From Aquatica leii (Eukaryota; Arthropoda; Insecta; Coleoptera; Lampyridae), in NCBI GenBank assembly GCA_035610365.1, contig CM069433.1, positions 127,676,545-127,740,544 of the forward strand: 64,000 nucleotides of DNA, read 5' to 3'. Below, piece after piece: positions 10,155 to 23,126 of the stretch. The translations under genes were made by a program, and so were the position numbers. Every line of letters begins with the position of its first letter. Within the stretch, counting starts at the first letter, position 1. The notes under the pieces were generated by a model. That model did no database searches, was not told where the DNA came from, and saw only the letters and a program-made list of their open reading frames with translations.

Positions 10155-13100
10155 ATTCTTTTTTAGATAGTTTCTGGCAGAGGTCCAAAAAAATATATAG
10201 AAAGTACTTTGAAACGATTTGCTTACGGTGGAGTTTGAAGTAATTCGACTGATTTCTGATTACTCGTTTTGTACTGTTGATATTCGATACAATTTCCTAC
10301 GTAGTTAGTGACATTTCTGCGTAGTCCTGTCTTGGAACAATACGCTGCTAGTTCCTTCACCACTATTATGTCCTGCAGTAAGTGCATCGAGAAACTCTTG
10401 TAATATTTGAACTATTCCACTTTCAGGAACAAGTTGTGCCATTTCGCTCTTGATTTTTATCGTAATGATAGAGAAAGCCGTCTGACATGATGTAACCTCG
10501 TTCGAGTCATTAGGCTAGATCGTTAGGTGTTTCTGATTCAAAAGTGTCAATTATCTTTTTACATTTAAATCACTTAATTGCTCTTCTCCAATTTCGTCAC
10601 AAAAGCGTCGTGGAAGATAAGAAGTATGTTGAATATCTAGGTCGTACGACTGAATTTAAAAAGCCCACATTGCAAGTCGACCAATAAGTATTTTGATAGT
10701 GGTTAAGCAACGGAGAGATTTATGATCAAAAGTAAGTGTCACTTTGACACTTTCTACGTATCCAGTTTTAACAGAAATTCGACAAAACTCAAATAAAATT
10801 TTTATATTGCTAAAAAAAGTATACTTTTGTCTATGCACTACTTAAATTTTATGTGATATTAGAAAAAGATACATTTGTTGTCCAACTTTTCGTAATTAGT
10901 GCTAAAAACTAGATCTTTTTGAAATTATTTTTAAATATAATTAAAACGTCGTTAGCTAGAAGTATAAAATTTGAATATGATATTTATCACTAATGGATTG
11001 ATAAAATGTTTTTGTTTTAATTTTTGCACTCCTAACTTTTGATTTTATTTGGCTTCAAACTCAGGGGTCAGAACTTTTTACTCAGATAGTAAAAGTAAAT
11101 ACGTAAAACTTATATGTGATTATGTAATGCAATTTAAAAGTATTTCGTACCATAAAATTGTCATGTCAAAGTGAATAAAAAAAATTATGTTTTAAAAAAC
11201 TTAAGTGTAAGCAAGCGTTACCATGTTGCAAGAGTTAAAACGTAATTATTTTTGTTGTATTTTAAATGGTGTGATTCAAGAAATTACCGTAGCGCAAGGA
11301 TACTCATTTATACGAAGTTTCATAACATTATATTTAAGAATAAACAGTAAAAACCTTATAAAACTGCACCATAATCAAATTACTGCAACCTCCTTTTATG
11401 TACATTTTCTAAACAAAGCTAAATACCTTCTTTTAATTATAACAAGTTGTACAAACTTTAATTAAAATGTTATTTAAAAAGCAAATGACAAACGTTAAAA
11501 ATAAATGTTCACTGAAAATTGCAATCTTAAACCATGTTACATCAGCGTAGTCAAGATGGATTTTCTACAGTATACAAAATTAAATGTTGGTATTCACTAC
11601 ACTCAACTTTAATTTAACTAATAAGAAATTTCTGCACTTCTTCTATCTAGAGCAACGTAAGCGTTTGATGTAAAGGCAAATGTTAAAGCAGCTAACCTAC
11701 CGTCGTCTTTAATTAATAAGACAAATGTTCTTAAACTTTGTTAACAAAAACTGTTTTGAAGTTTAACATTGCATATGTTTCAGTGCTTTATTAATCATTT
11801 TTTAAAGATTGTAGCAAATACATTGACAGTATGTATAATTAGGTATAATTACGTTTTGTAGCAAATCTAGAAAAGTTTAATTATTTTGGAATTGTAAAAA
11901 ACGTACTTAGTTAACGTCATTCTCAGGTGTGCCACGTTATATATTCAGTCGTTTGTGTGGTTTAATTTTCTACTTAAAGTTTGCAATTACCTGTGTTCTT
12001 TAAGTTCGTCTATTGTTTTCTCGATTATTACATTTATTGTCACATCTAAGTAATTTCAGTATTCCAGCAGTTGAATTGAATTGAATCAGTCGGTTTTAGA
12101 AATAATTTTGAAAAACGTTTAAGTACTTCTTTAACCATCTAAAGTTTGTTACCGTAATGATGACAAGAAAACAATTTTATCGATTAACGAGTTTACAAAT
12201 TATCGTTTTTCAAAGCAAAAACCAACCGTTTTCTTAATTTTTTTAAATTCTTTTTTGGTCTATTTCTAATGGCACAATTAATAATTTATATTAGTATAAT
12301 CGGATCCTTTAAAACTTTACCTAAGCAAATAAAGCATTGAAATAAGTCTTAATCTTTCTATAAGCATACATTATGTATACATATTTTAAATATTTTTAAT
12401 AAAATTCCGTAACAGTTTGAATTATCTACACTAAAGTTTAGTTATTACAATTTGTACTTTCAAACACCCCTTAAAAAATACGCTGTTTGGGGTTAGACGC
12501 AATCAGAATTTTCCAAAACTTTCCTTTTAACAAATTTCTTGAACTGTGCTTTTTTAATAATATTCTCTGAAAATTTCAAATCAATCCGATGAATAGTTTC
12601 CGAGATATCCTACAGTTACTGAAGGAGTCTCGGACCCCTATGGCAGGTAGCGGACGGCAGCTGCAAGCAACTAGTTTCGAGTCTCCTATTTTGTTCTAAG
12701 AATGTGCGTATTTAAAACTTTTTGATTGGGCGTCAGTATATACGTGGCAGCTGAACTGAGTGATCGATACTTGTGCGTTTATATAAAAATGTATTTGATT
12801 TATGATGATTATGGATTGTAACAAAGGTTCTAGATAGCTTCGGAGATATAGGCGCGATGAAAGTGTTACAAGTAAAAAATGAAAAAAACGTACAATAGAA
12901 GATACCTGAAGATAGTAGTGTTAAATATCGAATAATAAACTTTATTTCTGTATTTACGGCCATTTAGTCTTGTAAAGTGCAAAGAGTGTAATGGGGATGT
13001 GACAGACAGCCAGCACGCGTGGTCTAGGATTTAAGATTGTGGTATCATGTGATTGTGTGTGTGTGTGTGTTAACCAAAATATTCCTTCATATACTTTTAT

Positions 13101-13317
13101 AGAACACTTCTATGAAATAAATAGACGATTCATATTTGTAATGAGTCTCCTAGGATTAGGATATGAAGGAATGCGATAATTTGTTGTGGTCTAATGGACA
13201 TATATTGTTGAAGCAAATATTAAATGGTAGTAAAACCGTCGCAAAATATTTTCTTAAAAAAACTATGAATAAAGAAAAAGCAACAAAGAAACAAATCAAT
13301 TGACTGTATCCTGAAAT
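10155..13317. other. Long AT-rich stretch, no gene recognised
   Basis: I see no recognisable transposon ends or domains. A reverse-strand open stretch of ~65 codons at about 10500-10310 (containing MAQLVPESGIVQILQEF) lacks a start codon and a family. Another open frame at 12963-12733 is low-complexity. A TG microsatellite sits at 13054-13071. Confidence 0.45.
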
Positions 13318-13640
13318 AGAACATGTCAAAAGTGTGGTTGTACATATTCTTTTGGAGTTTATTCGATAATTGGTTATTTTACTGGAAAAATCCTTGATTT
13401 AAATATAAAGCCTTTGAGTGAATCTCACAAAGATCATTGTATTGCAAATCACAAGGAATCATCTGGGAAAATGGAGGTCAACGCAATTGTGAAGATTTTT
13501 AAGCAGTCAGTAACGAAATATGGACTTAAATATAGAAATTATATTGGAGATGGTAACTCCAAAACTTATTCTGGACTTTCTTCAATCACCACATAACGAG
13601 ATGTACCCAAAAGGTGAAGACTCTTGGTGCTCGTATTAGC
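13318..13640 (+). pseudogene. Mutator-like transposase relic
   Basis: The forward frame reads GVYSIIGYFTGKILD, then HKDHCIANHKESSGKMEVNA, IFKQSVTKYGLKY and RNYIGDGNSKTY. This corresponds to the pattern G-x-x-S-x-IG-x-x-TGK-x-xD ... H-x-x-x-C-x-x-N-x-x-GSSG-x-ME ... RSV-x-K-x-x-L-x-Y-x-x-x-x-GDGDSK of the Mutator-like transposase family common in insects. The D of GDGDS is N here. A following RCTQKVKTLGARI in another frame recalls the family's C-x-x-HVQKR-x-G-x-RL motif. The reading frame has no ATG and is broken after 13596. No terminal repeats were found. Confidence 0.7.
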
Positions 13641-13901
13641 TCGTGAACCAATTCATGAAGACCTGAATAAAGATAATCTACTCCTGGGTGTATTGGTAGA
13701 TTCAATCATAACAATAAAAAAAATCATTTAGTGTGGAAAATAAGTCAAAAAAGGTGTAGTAGCAGTACTATTATAGAAATTGCTGCTTAATTATTATGAA
13801 TAAACATCGAATACCTACAGAATATCCACGACGTCCGAAACTTACGCAAGCAGGTACGGGAACTAAATAAAAAACCTCACATAAATCAGGAAAATATACT
13901 A

Positions 13902-16753
13902 GGGGAGAGTGTTCTACAATCAGACAGGTTCCACAATAAGACAAACCCGTTCATTTCAAAACAGGCGCCTTTATACGGCTGAGACTTGCGTGGTACATAA
14001 AGTGATGCGCAGTGAAACAGCAGTTGTGTCGGCGAAGTCAAAAAGTTGTTAGTTTAGTTTTTATATCGAAAAAATTATTTGGGTATGTATTTTTTGTGAA
14101 ACGCATGCATAGAAGTCGGTGATTTACTAAATATCTGTAACTTTTAGACAGATTGCTTTATCATGTGCTATTATAACCTCTATTTGCCTAATTCAGAAAG
14201 TAGTTTTGACAAGAAAATATTCAGCCGTTGCTGAGTGAAAGCAAGTTTTGATTCACAAGAGCATTTGTTCCACAATCAGACACGTGCTTGGTTCCACAAT
14301 TAGACGCGTCTAGTTTTTGTTTTTATGGAACACATTTACTCAAACAAGTGTTTTTACATTTTTAAAGGTGCGCTCTGGTAATTATCATCATGGCACGTGG
14401 ACGAGTACGAAAAAACAAACAAAGGCCAATTTGATGCAGAAAATATGAGAGCGGCTGTAAAGCTTGTTTTGGAAGAAAAATGGTCCATTAGACAAGCTGC
14501 GGACCGTTATGGGCTAAAATTTCAAACTCTTCATTTGTATGTGAAAAAACAGAAGCTGGACCCTACAGCCAAAATTAGGATGTCGCCTAATTACGCTTGC
14601 AGGCAAATATTTTCCGCAGAACAAGAAAAAACTTTGGTTCAGTACATTATAAACTGTTCGAAAATGTGTTATGGGCAATCAGTTGTTTCTGTAAAGCAGC
14701 TGGCATATGAAATGGCGGAGGCCAATCATATACCTGTTCCAAAAAATTGGATTAAGCAAAAGGAAGCAGGACGCGAGTGGTTTTTAGGTTTCATGCACCG
14801 GAATTCCGAACTGAGTATTCGCCAACCAGAGGCATGTAGTTTGTCTAGAACCACTTCATTCAATCGTCACAATGTAGATATTTTCTATAATAATTTGGAA
14901 AACGTTTTGATGCGATACCCAGAATTTTCTGATGGTACCCGAATCTTCAACCTGGACGAGACTGGAACGACTACAGTTCAAAAATGAGGAAGATTGTAGC
15001 CTGCAAAGGAGTTAAGCAAGTTAACTCTTGTACAAGTGCCGAGCGCGGAGTTTTGGTCACAACGTGCTGTATTGTGTCTGCTACTGGAAATTCACTCCCC
15101 CCAGCAATGGTATTTCCACGTAAAAAATTTAATCCAAAAATGACTGCCGAGGCGCCGGGTGGTACACTGGGACTTGTATCTGATTCAGGGTGGATGACAA
15201 ATACTTTTCTCGAAGTAATAAAACATTTTATTCGACACACAGCGAGCTCTTTGGAACACCGTTCTTTGTTGATAATGGATAACCACCAGAGCCATATCAG
15301 TATTAAAACTTTAAATATCGCTAAGGAAAACGGAGTGGTCATTTTAACGTTGCCACCTCACACATCGCATAAATTGCAACCACTGGACGTGTCCATTTTT
15401 TCACCTTTCAAGACCTACTACGATGCCGCGGTACAGGCACGCCTCTTGAAGCATCCTGGTCAACCCATTGATATTTACGAAGTGGGTGAATGTGTTAATA
15501 AAGCTTGTGAGCGGGCAATGACACCAGGGAATATTAAGTCCGGTTTTAGAAGCACTGGCATTCACCCATTTGATAAATTTATTTTTACTGATGACGATTT
15601 TGCTCAGAGTGAAGTGACGAACAGAGATTTCACGCAAGAGAAAAATTTGGACATCCCTACAAATAATAACTTGGAGATTAATGAAACGGACAATATAACG
15701 GAGAACCAAGGAGTTTTATTATTTTCATCAATTGTGGATGAACAAACATCACAAATAGAACCTATCTGTGAAGTTCACCCTTCCACAAGTCGAGAAGACG
15801 GAGGAATCAAAGAAGGCGGAGAGCATAGAGAAGTCACACCACCAAGAGAGATGATCAAATTACTGCAAAAAAGTAATTTTCTAAGCCCGGAAGAATTTAA
15901 AGGTTACCCCAAAGCGGCATCAAGAAAGAACACAAGGAAAAATAGAAAGAAAGGAAGAAGCTTCATCCCTACTGATACTCCGGAAAAACTGCACTTGAGG
16001 AAAAGGAAAAAGAAAAGGAAAGGAAACTCCAGTTAAACAAAACAAGGCAGGTTAAAAGAAAAATTGTTGAAGAAAGCGAATCCTCGGCAGCGGAAGATGA
16101 AATGGAATTTTCTGATAATTCTTCAGATAGCGTAGAGTGGTATGACAAGGAACCACCCTCTGCCTTGCTAAACAACTGGAAAAGTCTCCAGAAATAAATG
16201 ACTATGTCCTTGTGGAATTTGTTGACAAAGCTAAATCCAAGAAAATATATTATGCAGGACAGATTACAGAGACAATTGAGGGTGAATATAAAGTAAAGTT
16301 TTTGCGACGTTCATCCAAATATCAAGACAGTTTTATTTTCCCAGTTGCAAATGATATTTCACTAATTAAAGAAGAAAATATCAAGTTTATTTTGCCGTCG
16401 CCAAAGTGTCTTGGTTCAGCAAAACGTCAAGAAGCGTTTATGAAGTTCGAAATCAACTTTCAGGGTTTTGAAGTTCGTTAATTTTTTTCTTTATTCCCAT
16501 GTCTGATTGTGGAACCACCTAAGTCTACAGGTCGTCTAATTGTGGAACATGTTGGGTCCACAATTAGACAAAATTTTAAAAAATTCAACAATTAATATTT
16601 TATACAACAGTGTATTTTTTTATGTTCTTAAAGGCTAATAAATTAGATAAAATGTATTTAAATTTCTTATGTCGACTTAAAAAACAAAAAACGGAAAAGT
16701 ACAATTTTTAGAGCAAAAAGCAAAAAATTGTCTGATCGTGGAACACCTTCCCC
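13902..16753 (+). mobile_element. Pogo-like DNA transposon 1, complete with TIRs
   Basis: The element starts GGGGAGAGTGTTCTACAATC and its right end is the inverse of GGGGAAGGTGTTCCACGATC. Both ends are flanked by TA (13900-13901 and 16754-16755), the target duplication expected for pogo/Tc1/mariner elements. It is ~2.85 kb long. Copies of a subterminal motif resembling TTCCACAAT(T/C)AGAC are scattered inside both ends (near 13930, 14270, 14295 on the left and inverted near 16505, 16535, 16560 on the right), probably transposase-binding sites. It carries one frameshifted transposase gene. Confidence 0.85.
14390..16481 (+). pseudogene. Pogo-like transposase with C-terminal Tudor-like region
   Basis: Pogo transposases cut and paste DNA through a DDE/D domain. 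From the ATG at 14390 the order is: an N-terminal psq-type helix-turn-helix (NMRAAVKLVLEEKWSIRQAA), a CENP-B/Tc5-type DNA-binding region (WIKQKEAGREWFLGFMHRN, SLSRTTSFNRHNV), then the catalytic core with IFNLDETGTTTV, LLIMDNHQSHIS and PPHTSHKLQPLDVSIF, i.e. all three acidic residues. A lysine-rich segment follows, then an acidic patch (EESESSAAEDEMEF). The end reads YVLVEFVDKAKSKKIYYAGQ, which looks like a Tudor/SH3-type fold. Frameshifts near 14402, 14984, 16010-16030 and 16190 inactivate it. The parts otherwise run without gaps, so decay is recent. Confidence 0.85.
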
Positions 16754-16755
16754 TA

Positions 16756-17879
16756 CTGAATGCTAGCAACAAAAGATATTTGTGACTTTTCAGGGATGAA
16801 CTAGAGATCCCAACAATTAATATAAACAACGTGTTATGTCAAAAATGTTTTAGCATGATGTTTGTCCCCTGTATAAAATGTATTCTTGGAACACCCACTT
16901 TTCATCGCGAGGGCGTGCGTATAGGTCAAATTGGAACTATTTTTTCCGGTGACTGTGATACACTTTACACATGTATGTTCTAACGTAAGCGCCCAGCGGA
17001 GTTATCACTTCTAAAATTTCACTAGCATCTGTGTTATAAATGGTTGTATTATTATCGCTGTTTTTGTGAGTCTTACTGGGCGATTTACGATACCGCCACG
17101 TGTTGGGCCAATTTGGAAGGATTCATAATAAATTAGAAGCACGTACAAAAAGGGGCTCTCGATCCATTAAGTCACTTCCGAGACAATCTGGTGGAATTGG
17201 TCATACTTGTAATTTGTGTGAAATTCAAAGAACCTTGAAGGCACACCTGCATTAAGATAAGTGAAAACCACTTGGATGATTGACGCATTTAACTAGGATT
17301 CATTGTTTGTCGATATGCAATTTAATTCCTTAGCGATTTTAGGGGATGGTTAGAGCGTGCCGATGACTATCCGCATGGAGACCGTAAGTACTCCTTATTC
17401 TTTTACTTGTCAGTAATTTGTACATTTTTTTAATGTAAATTTAGCATTATCACAATTAAGATGCGGCAGATTTTTTTGTTGCGACTTGCAAAGGGTGTGA
17501 CGTCATTAGGTTTACACTAAATCAAAGATTAACTTCGAAATTACATATTACTTGATCTTGTTCTGTTCGATGTGTTTCAATAACTTTGTGTGGTGGATTG
17601 CTTAACCTCCAGGACTTGTATCAGCCCTATAACTGTGATATTTATAGAATTATTCTTTACTACTATTTGTGTACCTAATTCTGCCTTGATTACATAATTC
17701 TTATAACTTTTAATTTCTTCTCTTATTAAAAAATAGATATATTTGTCGTTATAACTAGTGTTTTGTCATTTATACTATTTCAGTGTTGAATAGATTATCA
17801 CTCTAGCTTCTAATCGTTTTTGCGCCTTTGAAATTTGTTTTATATTTTAGCACCACGAAGCTTACGACCCAAACTTCCG
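16756..17879. other. No gene recognised
   Basis: Moderately AT-rich. A slightly more GC-rich patch at 17050-17300 has open forward frames but no domain that I can name. Confidence 0.45.
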
Positions 17880-18712
17880 AATTCAACTGAATTAGTCGCT
17901 AGCAATTTTAGTTGCGAGGAAAACCTCGTAACAAACGATGACATTATAACAATAACAAAAAACGAAATACTGTACGCCATTAAAAATTCGAAACGCTGAG
18001 GTTCTAATTGAACTTATAAAACTGATTAATGAAGACAACATCTCTCTCTTGGTAAACCTTTTCAATACTGTATACCAAACAAGAATAATTCCAAAAGAAT
18101 AGCTGCACTCAACATTTGTTTTCCAAAAATCCGAAAGTCTGTAAGATGCCAATATTACCGCACCATCAGTTTAATGGGCCACACTTTGAAAGCCTTTCTT
18201 AAAATCATCCACAAAAGAATATACCGTGAAAGTGAAGAAGTAATATCCGAAGAGCAATTTGAATTCCGAGATGGACTGAGTACTCGAGAACCACTTTTCT
18301 TCATAAGGATACTAACACGGACTTATTCCTTTTCTTTATCGATTATGTAAAAGCCTTCAACAAGGTTAAACACGAAACGCTTTTTGACACTAGAATAATT
18401 TTGAATCTGTAGAGAGATTAAAAAGCACATGTTAGGGTAAACGGACAAATTACGTGGTGTAAGACAGGGTTGCGTACTATCGCCATTGCTGTTTAACATT
18501 TACTCGAATAAAATTTTTAAAAAAGCTTTCGAAGACTCAGATAGTGGAATAAAAATAAATGGAGAAGGAATCGAATCGACTCGTTGTGTAGATGACATAG
18601 TATTACTGGCGGCATCACAACATGAGCTACAAGATGTTAAAAAGAGTCTTTGCCATCAGCGAAGAATACGGACTCACAATAAACATAAAAAAATGATGAT
18701 AACTAGTTAGTT
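17880..18712 (+). pseudogene. LINE reverse transcriptase relic
   Basis: Broken forward frames spell an RT of the non-LTR type. They give NEILYAIKNSKR; LIKLINEDN then LVNLFNTVYQTRIIPKEWLH; YRTISLMGHTLKAFLKIIHK; EEQFEFRDGLSTREPLF; and, in the open frame at 18486-18710, LFNIYSNKIFKKAF, GIKINGEGIESTRCVDDIVL and LAASQHELQDV. The palm box is C-V-DD where Y-A-DD is expected. This is the common insect pattern ..EFLKLL...IP..W..S...., RTISLM.H.LK, Q.GFR.G.GT, FN.Y...IF..A., IRYADD. Several stops are present. No endonuclease was found upstream. Confidence 0.75.
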
Positions 18713-19959
18713 ACGGATAAAAGGACGTCGACGCATATACTGACTGAAGAACCTAAAAGATTGGTATAATCTAACATCAACCCAACTCTTCTGATTCGGG
18801 TACAATATTATGTTCTAGAATTACCTATTTCTTCCTTGACCGTAACCATTTTGTTTAGGGATAGACCTAACTGTTTCCTTTTTATAAATGAACTAACTAA
18901 ATGAAGCACAAGGTATTTTACTTCTTCCTGTTGTGGTAATTGTCTGTAATTTAGATAAACAGGAGGTTTATATACTATTTGGTTTTTATTCTACACTTTT
19001 TTAACCATAAGTACAGCACACAATTTGTTTTGTATAAAAAAAGCTTGTAATTTAGGAATTTTATTATTAATAAAACAACAATTAATGTTATACGTTAGGG
19101 TTTTAGCCCGCGGTATATCCAAAACTTATTTGAATTACGGGGGTATAAAATCAGCTTTCAACGTTTCCATCTCTATAACCATTTACAAAATTAAAACCCA
19201 CATCTAGAACTTTCCTTTAACTTTGCATTATGAGCATCTTTCTTAGTTATTTTGCAAAAAGCCTTTTAGTTTAAAAATCTGTAGAAAGTTACCAATATAA
19301 TAGAACAGACATTTTAGTTTTAATTAAATAATTATTTTAATATAAGTCTAATAATAAAATCAAATTAAATTTATGAAAAATTAGGAATTCATTATAACAA
19401 TTTATAGAAATATCTTTAGAATGGCGAAACATTTCATTAGGTTTAGTGAATTTAGAAGAGATGCTTTATCATCAACGTACACAATGTTATTATTTACATC
19501 TGAAGCAAAAGAAGGATTTGCAAATAAAATATGATTCATCGAAAGAGTATCAAAAATGTCTTTGTTTAAATTTTTATTTATAAAATAAAATGTTTACGTA
19601 GTTTCAAATTTCTTACCTATTTGACCAAAATATGAAAAATTGCAAAAGAACCGTTTCTAAACTCCAGATTTATATACTCGCAAATTCATTTTGACTGCCA
19701 AAAAGTCTAAAATCATTTGATATTGTAAAAGAACACACTACTTGGTAAAACCTTGTAACTTGATCCAAAATTATTGTATTCATTATCTCCTACTCTTACT
19801 CTTTTGTAAACTAATAAACAAAGTAATCTGATCCTTAGAATTTTTTTTTATAAATGCATTCTAAATTGTTAAAAGTATAACGACTAAGAAATAGTAGTTA
19901 TTTTACACAAGCTGAAAATGAATATTCCTCACGATTTTTCAATATGGTTTTTCTGTAAC
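18713..19959. other. AT-rich, nothing recognised
   Basis: No supportable gene. The first ~150 bases may be the continuation of the LINE relic. Confidence 0.5.
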
Positions 19960-20602
19960 TACACCGTGTGTCCCATCGGTATGAGGACCGGAGATAGCTC
20001 CTCATTGAGGTTATATTTTAGAAAACGGTTTTCACGAAGCGATAAATGTTCTACGAGTGCACATTTTAAAGTTATTTTCATACATACAGGGTATTTATAT
20101 ACAGAGTATTCCACTAAACTTACATTTTTTTAAGACGCTATAGATTATGGCATTTTTGGAAAACCCCGTCAATGCTGATCAAACCGATACTATATTGTGT
20201 TTGGTTATTTTCAGCCGGTGTTTAATGTAAAAAACATGATTGAGATATTAATGTCGGGTTTTGTTATATTTGTTTTTTAGTATAGATTGCGGTTATGCAC
20301 GGTAAATTATTTTATTTTTAATATACATGGTATTTATGTTTTGTGAAATTTAATATATATACTTATATATACTTTGTTTTAATGCAACACCCTGTATATT
20401 TTCTTTTTTGCTGAATGTTTAATTTTATATGCTTTCTTATGATACCATATGTGTAAGTTAAATTAAATACAAAAGTAGGTACAGCGGTTCAAAGTTTATA
20501 TTTCTATTGGAATATTTAATATCATTACACGTTATTATTTAAATCAAAGTATCCCTAAAGAGAAGTTGAAACCTAGACAACAGAATAAAATAGATATTGA
20601 CA

Positions 20603-20675
20603 CATTGTGCCGTTGACGCGGTTGTAAGCTTAGGCAACAAATAAAGTTAATTATATTCATTGTGCCGTTGACGCG
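20603..20675 (+). repeat. Pair of 18 bp direct repeats inside mariner element
   Basis: CATTGTGCCGTTGACGCG occurs perfectly at 20603-20620 and 20658-20675, 55 bp apart, just upstream of the transposase frame. In an element this eroded, perfect identity suggests a functional constraint (transposase or host factor binding) or a recent short duplication. Confidence 0.7.
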
Positions 20676-20716
20676 TTGCAGGGAAAGTTAGAGTATAATT
20701 CTTATATTATTTTGGT

Positions 20717-21646
20717 GTTTATCGTTAACTGGCTGATAGAAACTGTCTATTGGCGTCCAGAATTCACAGGAAAAAACATCCTTTAGCCCGACATCCAAGA
20801 ACAAAGACGTTTAAAAACGCAAAAACACGCTTTGAAGCAAGTTGCAGCCACAAATACAAGGCAAAATCTTATGAAAATCGTCACACAACGAATGAAGATG
20901 CAGAATTCGAGGTTTTGTTAGCGATTGAACAGAACTCTCAGATAAGTACAAAGCAAATTGAATGTATAAGCAAGTCGTCAATCAACAGAATAATAAAAAA
21001 AACACAAATTTTATCCCTATCATTTATGTCTTCATCGATCACTTACTGAAGAAGAAATTCCAGACTTTTATAATATTGTTCTGTTTAGTGACGAAATAAC
21101 TTTTAATTATATCCGTGTAGTTAACAAACATAATATGCATTATTACGCTCGAGAAAATCTACATTGGGAACGTCAATTGGATTTTTAGCATCAATGCTCC
21201 TTAAACGTGTGGAGAGGACTTATAGGCGATAAAGTTATTGGGTCAATCTTTTTTGAGGATAGATTTAATGGACAACGCTACTGTAGATTTCTAGAGAATG
21301 ATTTATCTAATTTAATGGAAGATGTTGATTTTGAAACACGTCGTTTAGTGTATTTGCAACAGAATGGTGCTCTTGCTCATTTTCACCGCAACGTAAGACA
21401 ATATTTAAACCATTGGATAGGAAACCAACGGATTGGTCAAGGAGGTGACATTTCACGGCCAGCAAGATCGCCCGATCTTACCTATTGGACTTAACATAAA
21501 CAACTGTGGAAGATATGAAAAATCGTATACAAATAGCTTTTAGAAGTATTACACCCCCGACGTTGTACAGGGTCAAAGAAAACTTTGCAGGACGACCTCG
21601 AGTTCACATTCAGGAAGCCGGTAATATTTTTGAACATGTTTTATAA
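20717..21646 (+). pseudogene. Mariner/Tc1-type transposase relic
   Basis: The forward frames follow the arthropod Tc1/mariner family with an N-terminal helix-turn-helix (HPLARHPRTKTF; STKQIECISKSSINRIIKK) and a DDE core. The first acidic box is IVLFSDEITF (~21085). NVWRGLIGDKVIG and RFNGQRYCRFLENDL follow. The second box reads YLQQNGALAHFHRNVRQYL, where the usual D of QQDGAPAHF is N. The third box is RPARSPDLT, after which a frameshift and stop at 21492 break the expected PLDFFLWG. The tail IQEAGNIFEHVL is still visible to 21646. There is no intact start codon. Loss of a catalytic residue plus frameshifts makes it dead. Confidence 0.8.
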
Positions 21647-22324
21647 AACTTAATTAAGTTGCACACCTAATGTTTGATTTGTTGATGTTCTCTACTATTT
21701 AAATAAAATAAGAATTCTAGTGGGCACAAATAAAAACTATGAACCACTGTACCTCCTTTCGTATTTAATTTAACTTATACAAAAATTGTATCATAAGAAA
21801 TTTTATGAAATTATGCATTAAGCAAAATAAAAGTATACAGTGTTGCATGTAAAAGAAAAAGTATTTTTGCTTTTCAGAAAAGATAAATAGTCTGTATATT
21901 AAAAACAAAATAGCTTTTATTACGGTGCAGAAATGCAATCTACACTAAAAAAACAATTATTATGACAAAACTTAACATTAATAACTCAATCATGTCAGGA
22001 GATACAAATGTCTAAAGTAGACCACTTGTTTACATTAAACACAGTGTAGTTGAAGAACGGTTGAAAATAACCCAATACAATATGGTATCAGTTTGGTTAA
22101 CATCGACGTGACTTTTCAGAAATGAAATAATATACAGGGTGTTCTCTTTAAAAAAAAATGTAAGTTTGATGGAACAATCTGTATGTAAGCACCCTATATG
22201 CATAAAAATAATAATTTTAAAATGTGCACTCGTGGAACATCCATCGTCTAGTGAAAACCGCATTTTAAAACACAGCCTCAGTGAAGAGCTATCTTCCGTC
22301 TTCACACCGATGAGACGCACTGTA

Positions 22325-23121
22325 TATTAAATTATTTAAGTTAAATAAAAATAAACCTTTTACAGTAAAAATAAGTAACGAAAAAAAATTAAAAAGTTTG
22401 TGTTAGTACTAATACCTAAAACATGGTATCTTTGGATCTTCAAATCATGATTAAAAAATGTTGTTAACAATTTTGTTTTTATTTTAATTTGTTTGCGTTT
22501 ATATTACAACTTATACTGCTATTATTCTTAATTCTTTACGTTTAAGTATATATTCATCTTTATTTATCAAACGGTGAACATAATTTTCGTGTTTTAAATA
22601 CAATCCAATAAATGCCAAAGACAATTGGTCTGTCTCTTTTGAATTGTCATACTGTACAAAAAACTGACAATGTTACTCTTCACAGCTGCTTTGTATCTGG
22701 CAACTTTTTTTTAATGAATGTAACGATTTACTTCATGGTACTGCTAGATTCAGTTTATACCTTTATTGAAACTGCAGCCATAATATCGTTTATTATTTTT
22801 TTGAGTGCATATATATTTGATCATTAAGTAACATATTTTTGTAATGATTGTTTACTTATGTTTGTAACAATGTTTATTCATTTAGTGCACTCATTAACTT
22901 TATTCTGGTTAGTTATAAATTAAAAATACGGAAAATCACTTAAATTTATCTTGCTCTGCTTCTAATTTAAAAATTTTCTTATTTTGCCTTTGCTTTTGAA
23001 ACTTTTTTGTTTGATTTTGCTGAACCGCATTTTTGTTGTTCCTATGACTAGTTACTATTTATATTTAGTTTTTTGTATTCCTTTTATTTTAACATTAGAT
23101 TTTCAGTCAAATAACCATGTT
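22325..23121. other. AT-rich flank of the gypsy insertion
   Basis: No gene recognised. A hydrophobic open frame at 22612-22827 has no known motif and looks like chance. Confidence 0.5.
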
Positions 23122-23126
23122 CTAGT

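Larger units (their letters stand above)
19962..22322 (+). mobile_element. Mariner-like transposon with long inverted repeats
   Basis: Left sequence CACCGTGTGTCCCATCGGT at 19962 and right sequence (inverted) CAGTGCGTCTCATCGGT ending at 22322 open inverted repeats of ~0.27-0.29 kb (about 19962-20235 and 22035-22322). Matching blocks run through GATAGCTC, CACGAGTGCACATTTTAAA, TCCA(C/T)(T/C)AAACTTACATTTTTT and GATACxATATTG. TA flanks both ends (19960-19961 and 22323-22324). Arms have diverged substantially and each has private indels, so the insertion is old. A transposase relic lies inside. Confidence 0.8.

Noticed and set aside
10310..10500. Reverse-strand open stretch with MAQLVPESGIVQILQEF
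   Set aside because: It reads like real protein sequence but has no upstream start, no recognised family and no continuation on either side.
22612..22827. Small hydrophobic ORF as a membrane protein gene
   Set aside because: T-rich DNA gives hydrophobic frames by chance; there is no motif, no promoter and no neighbour to support it.
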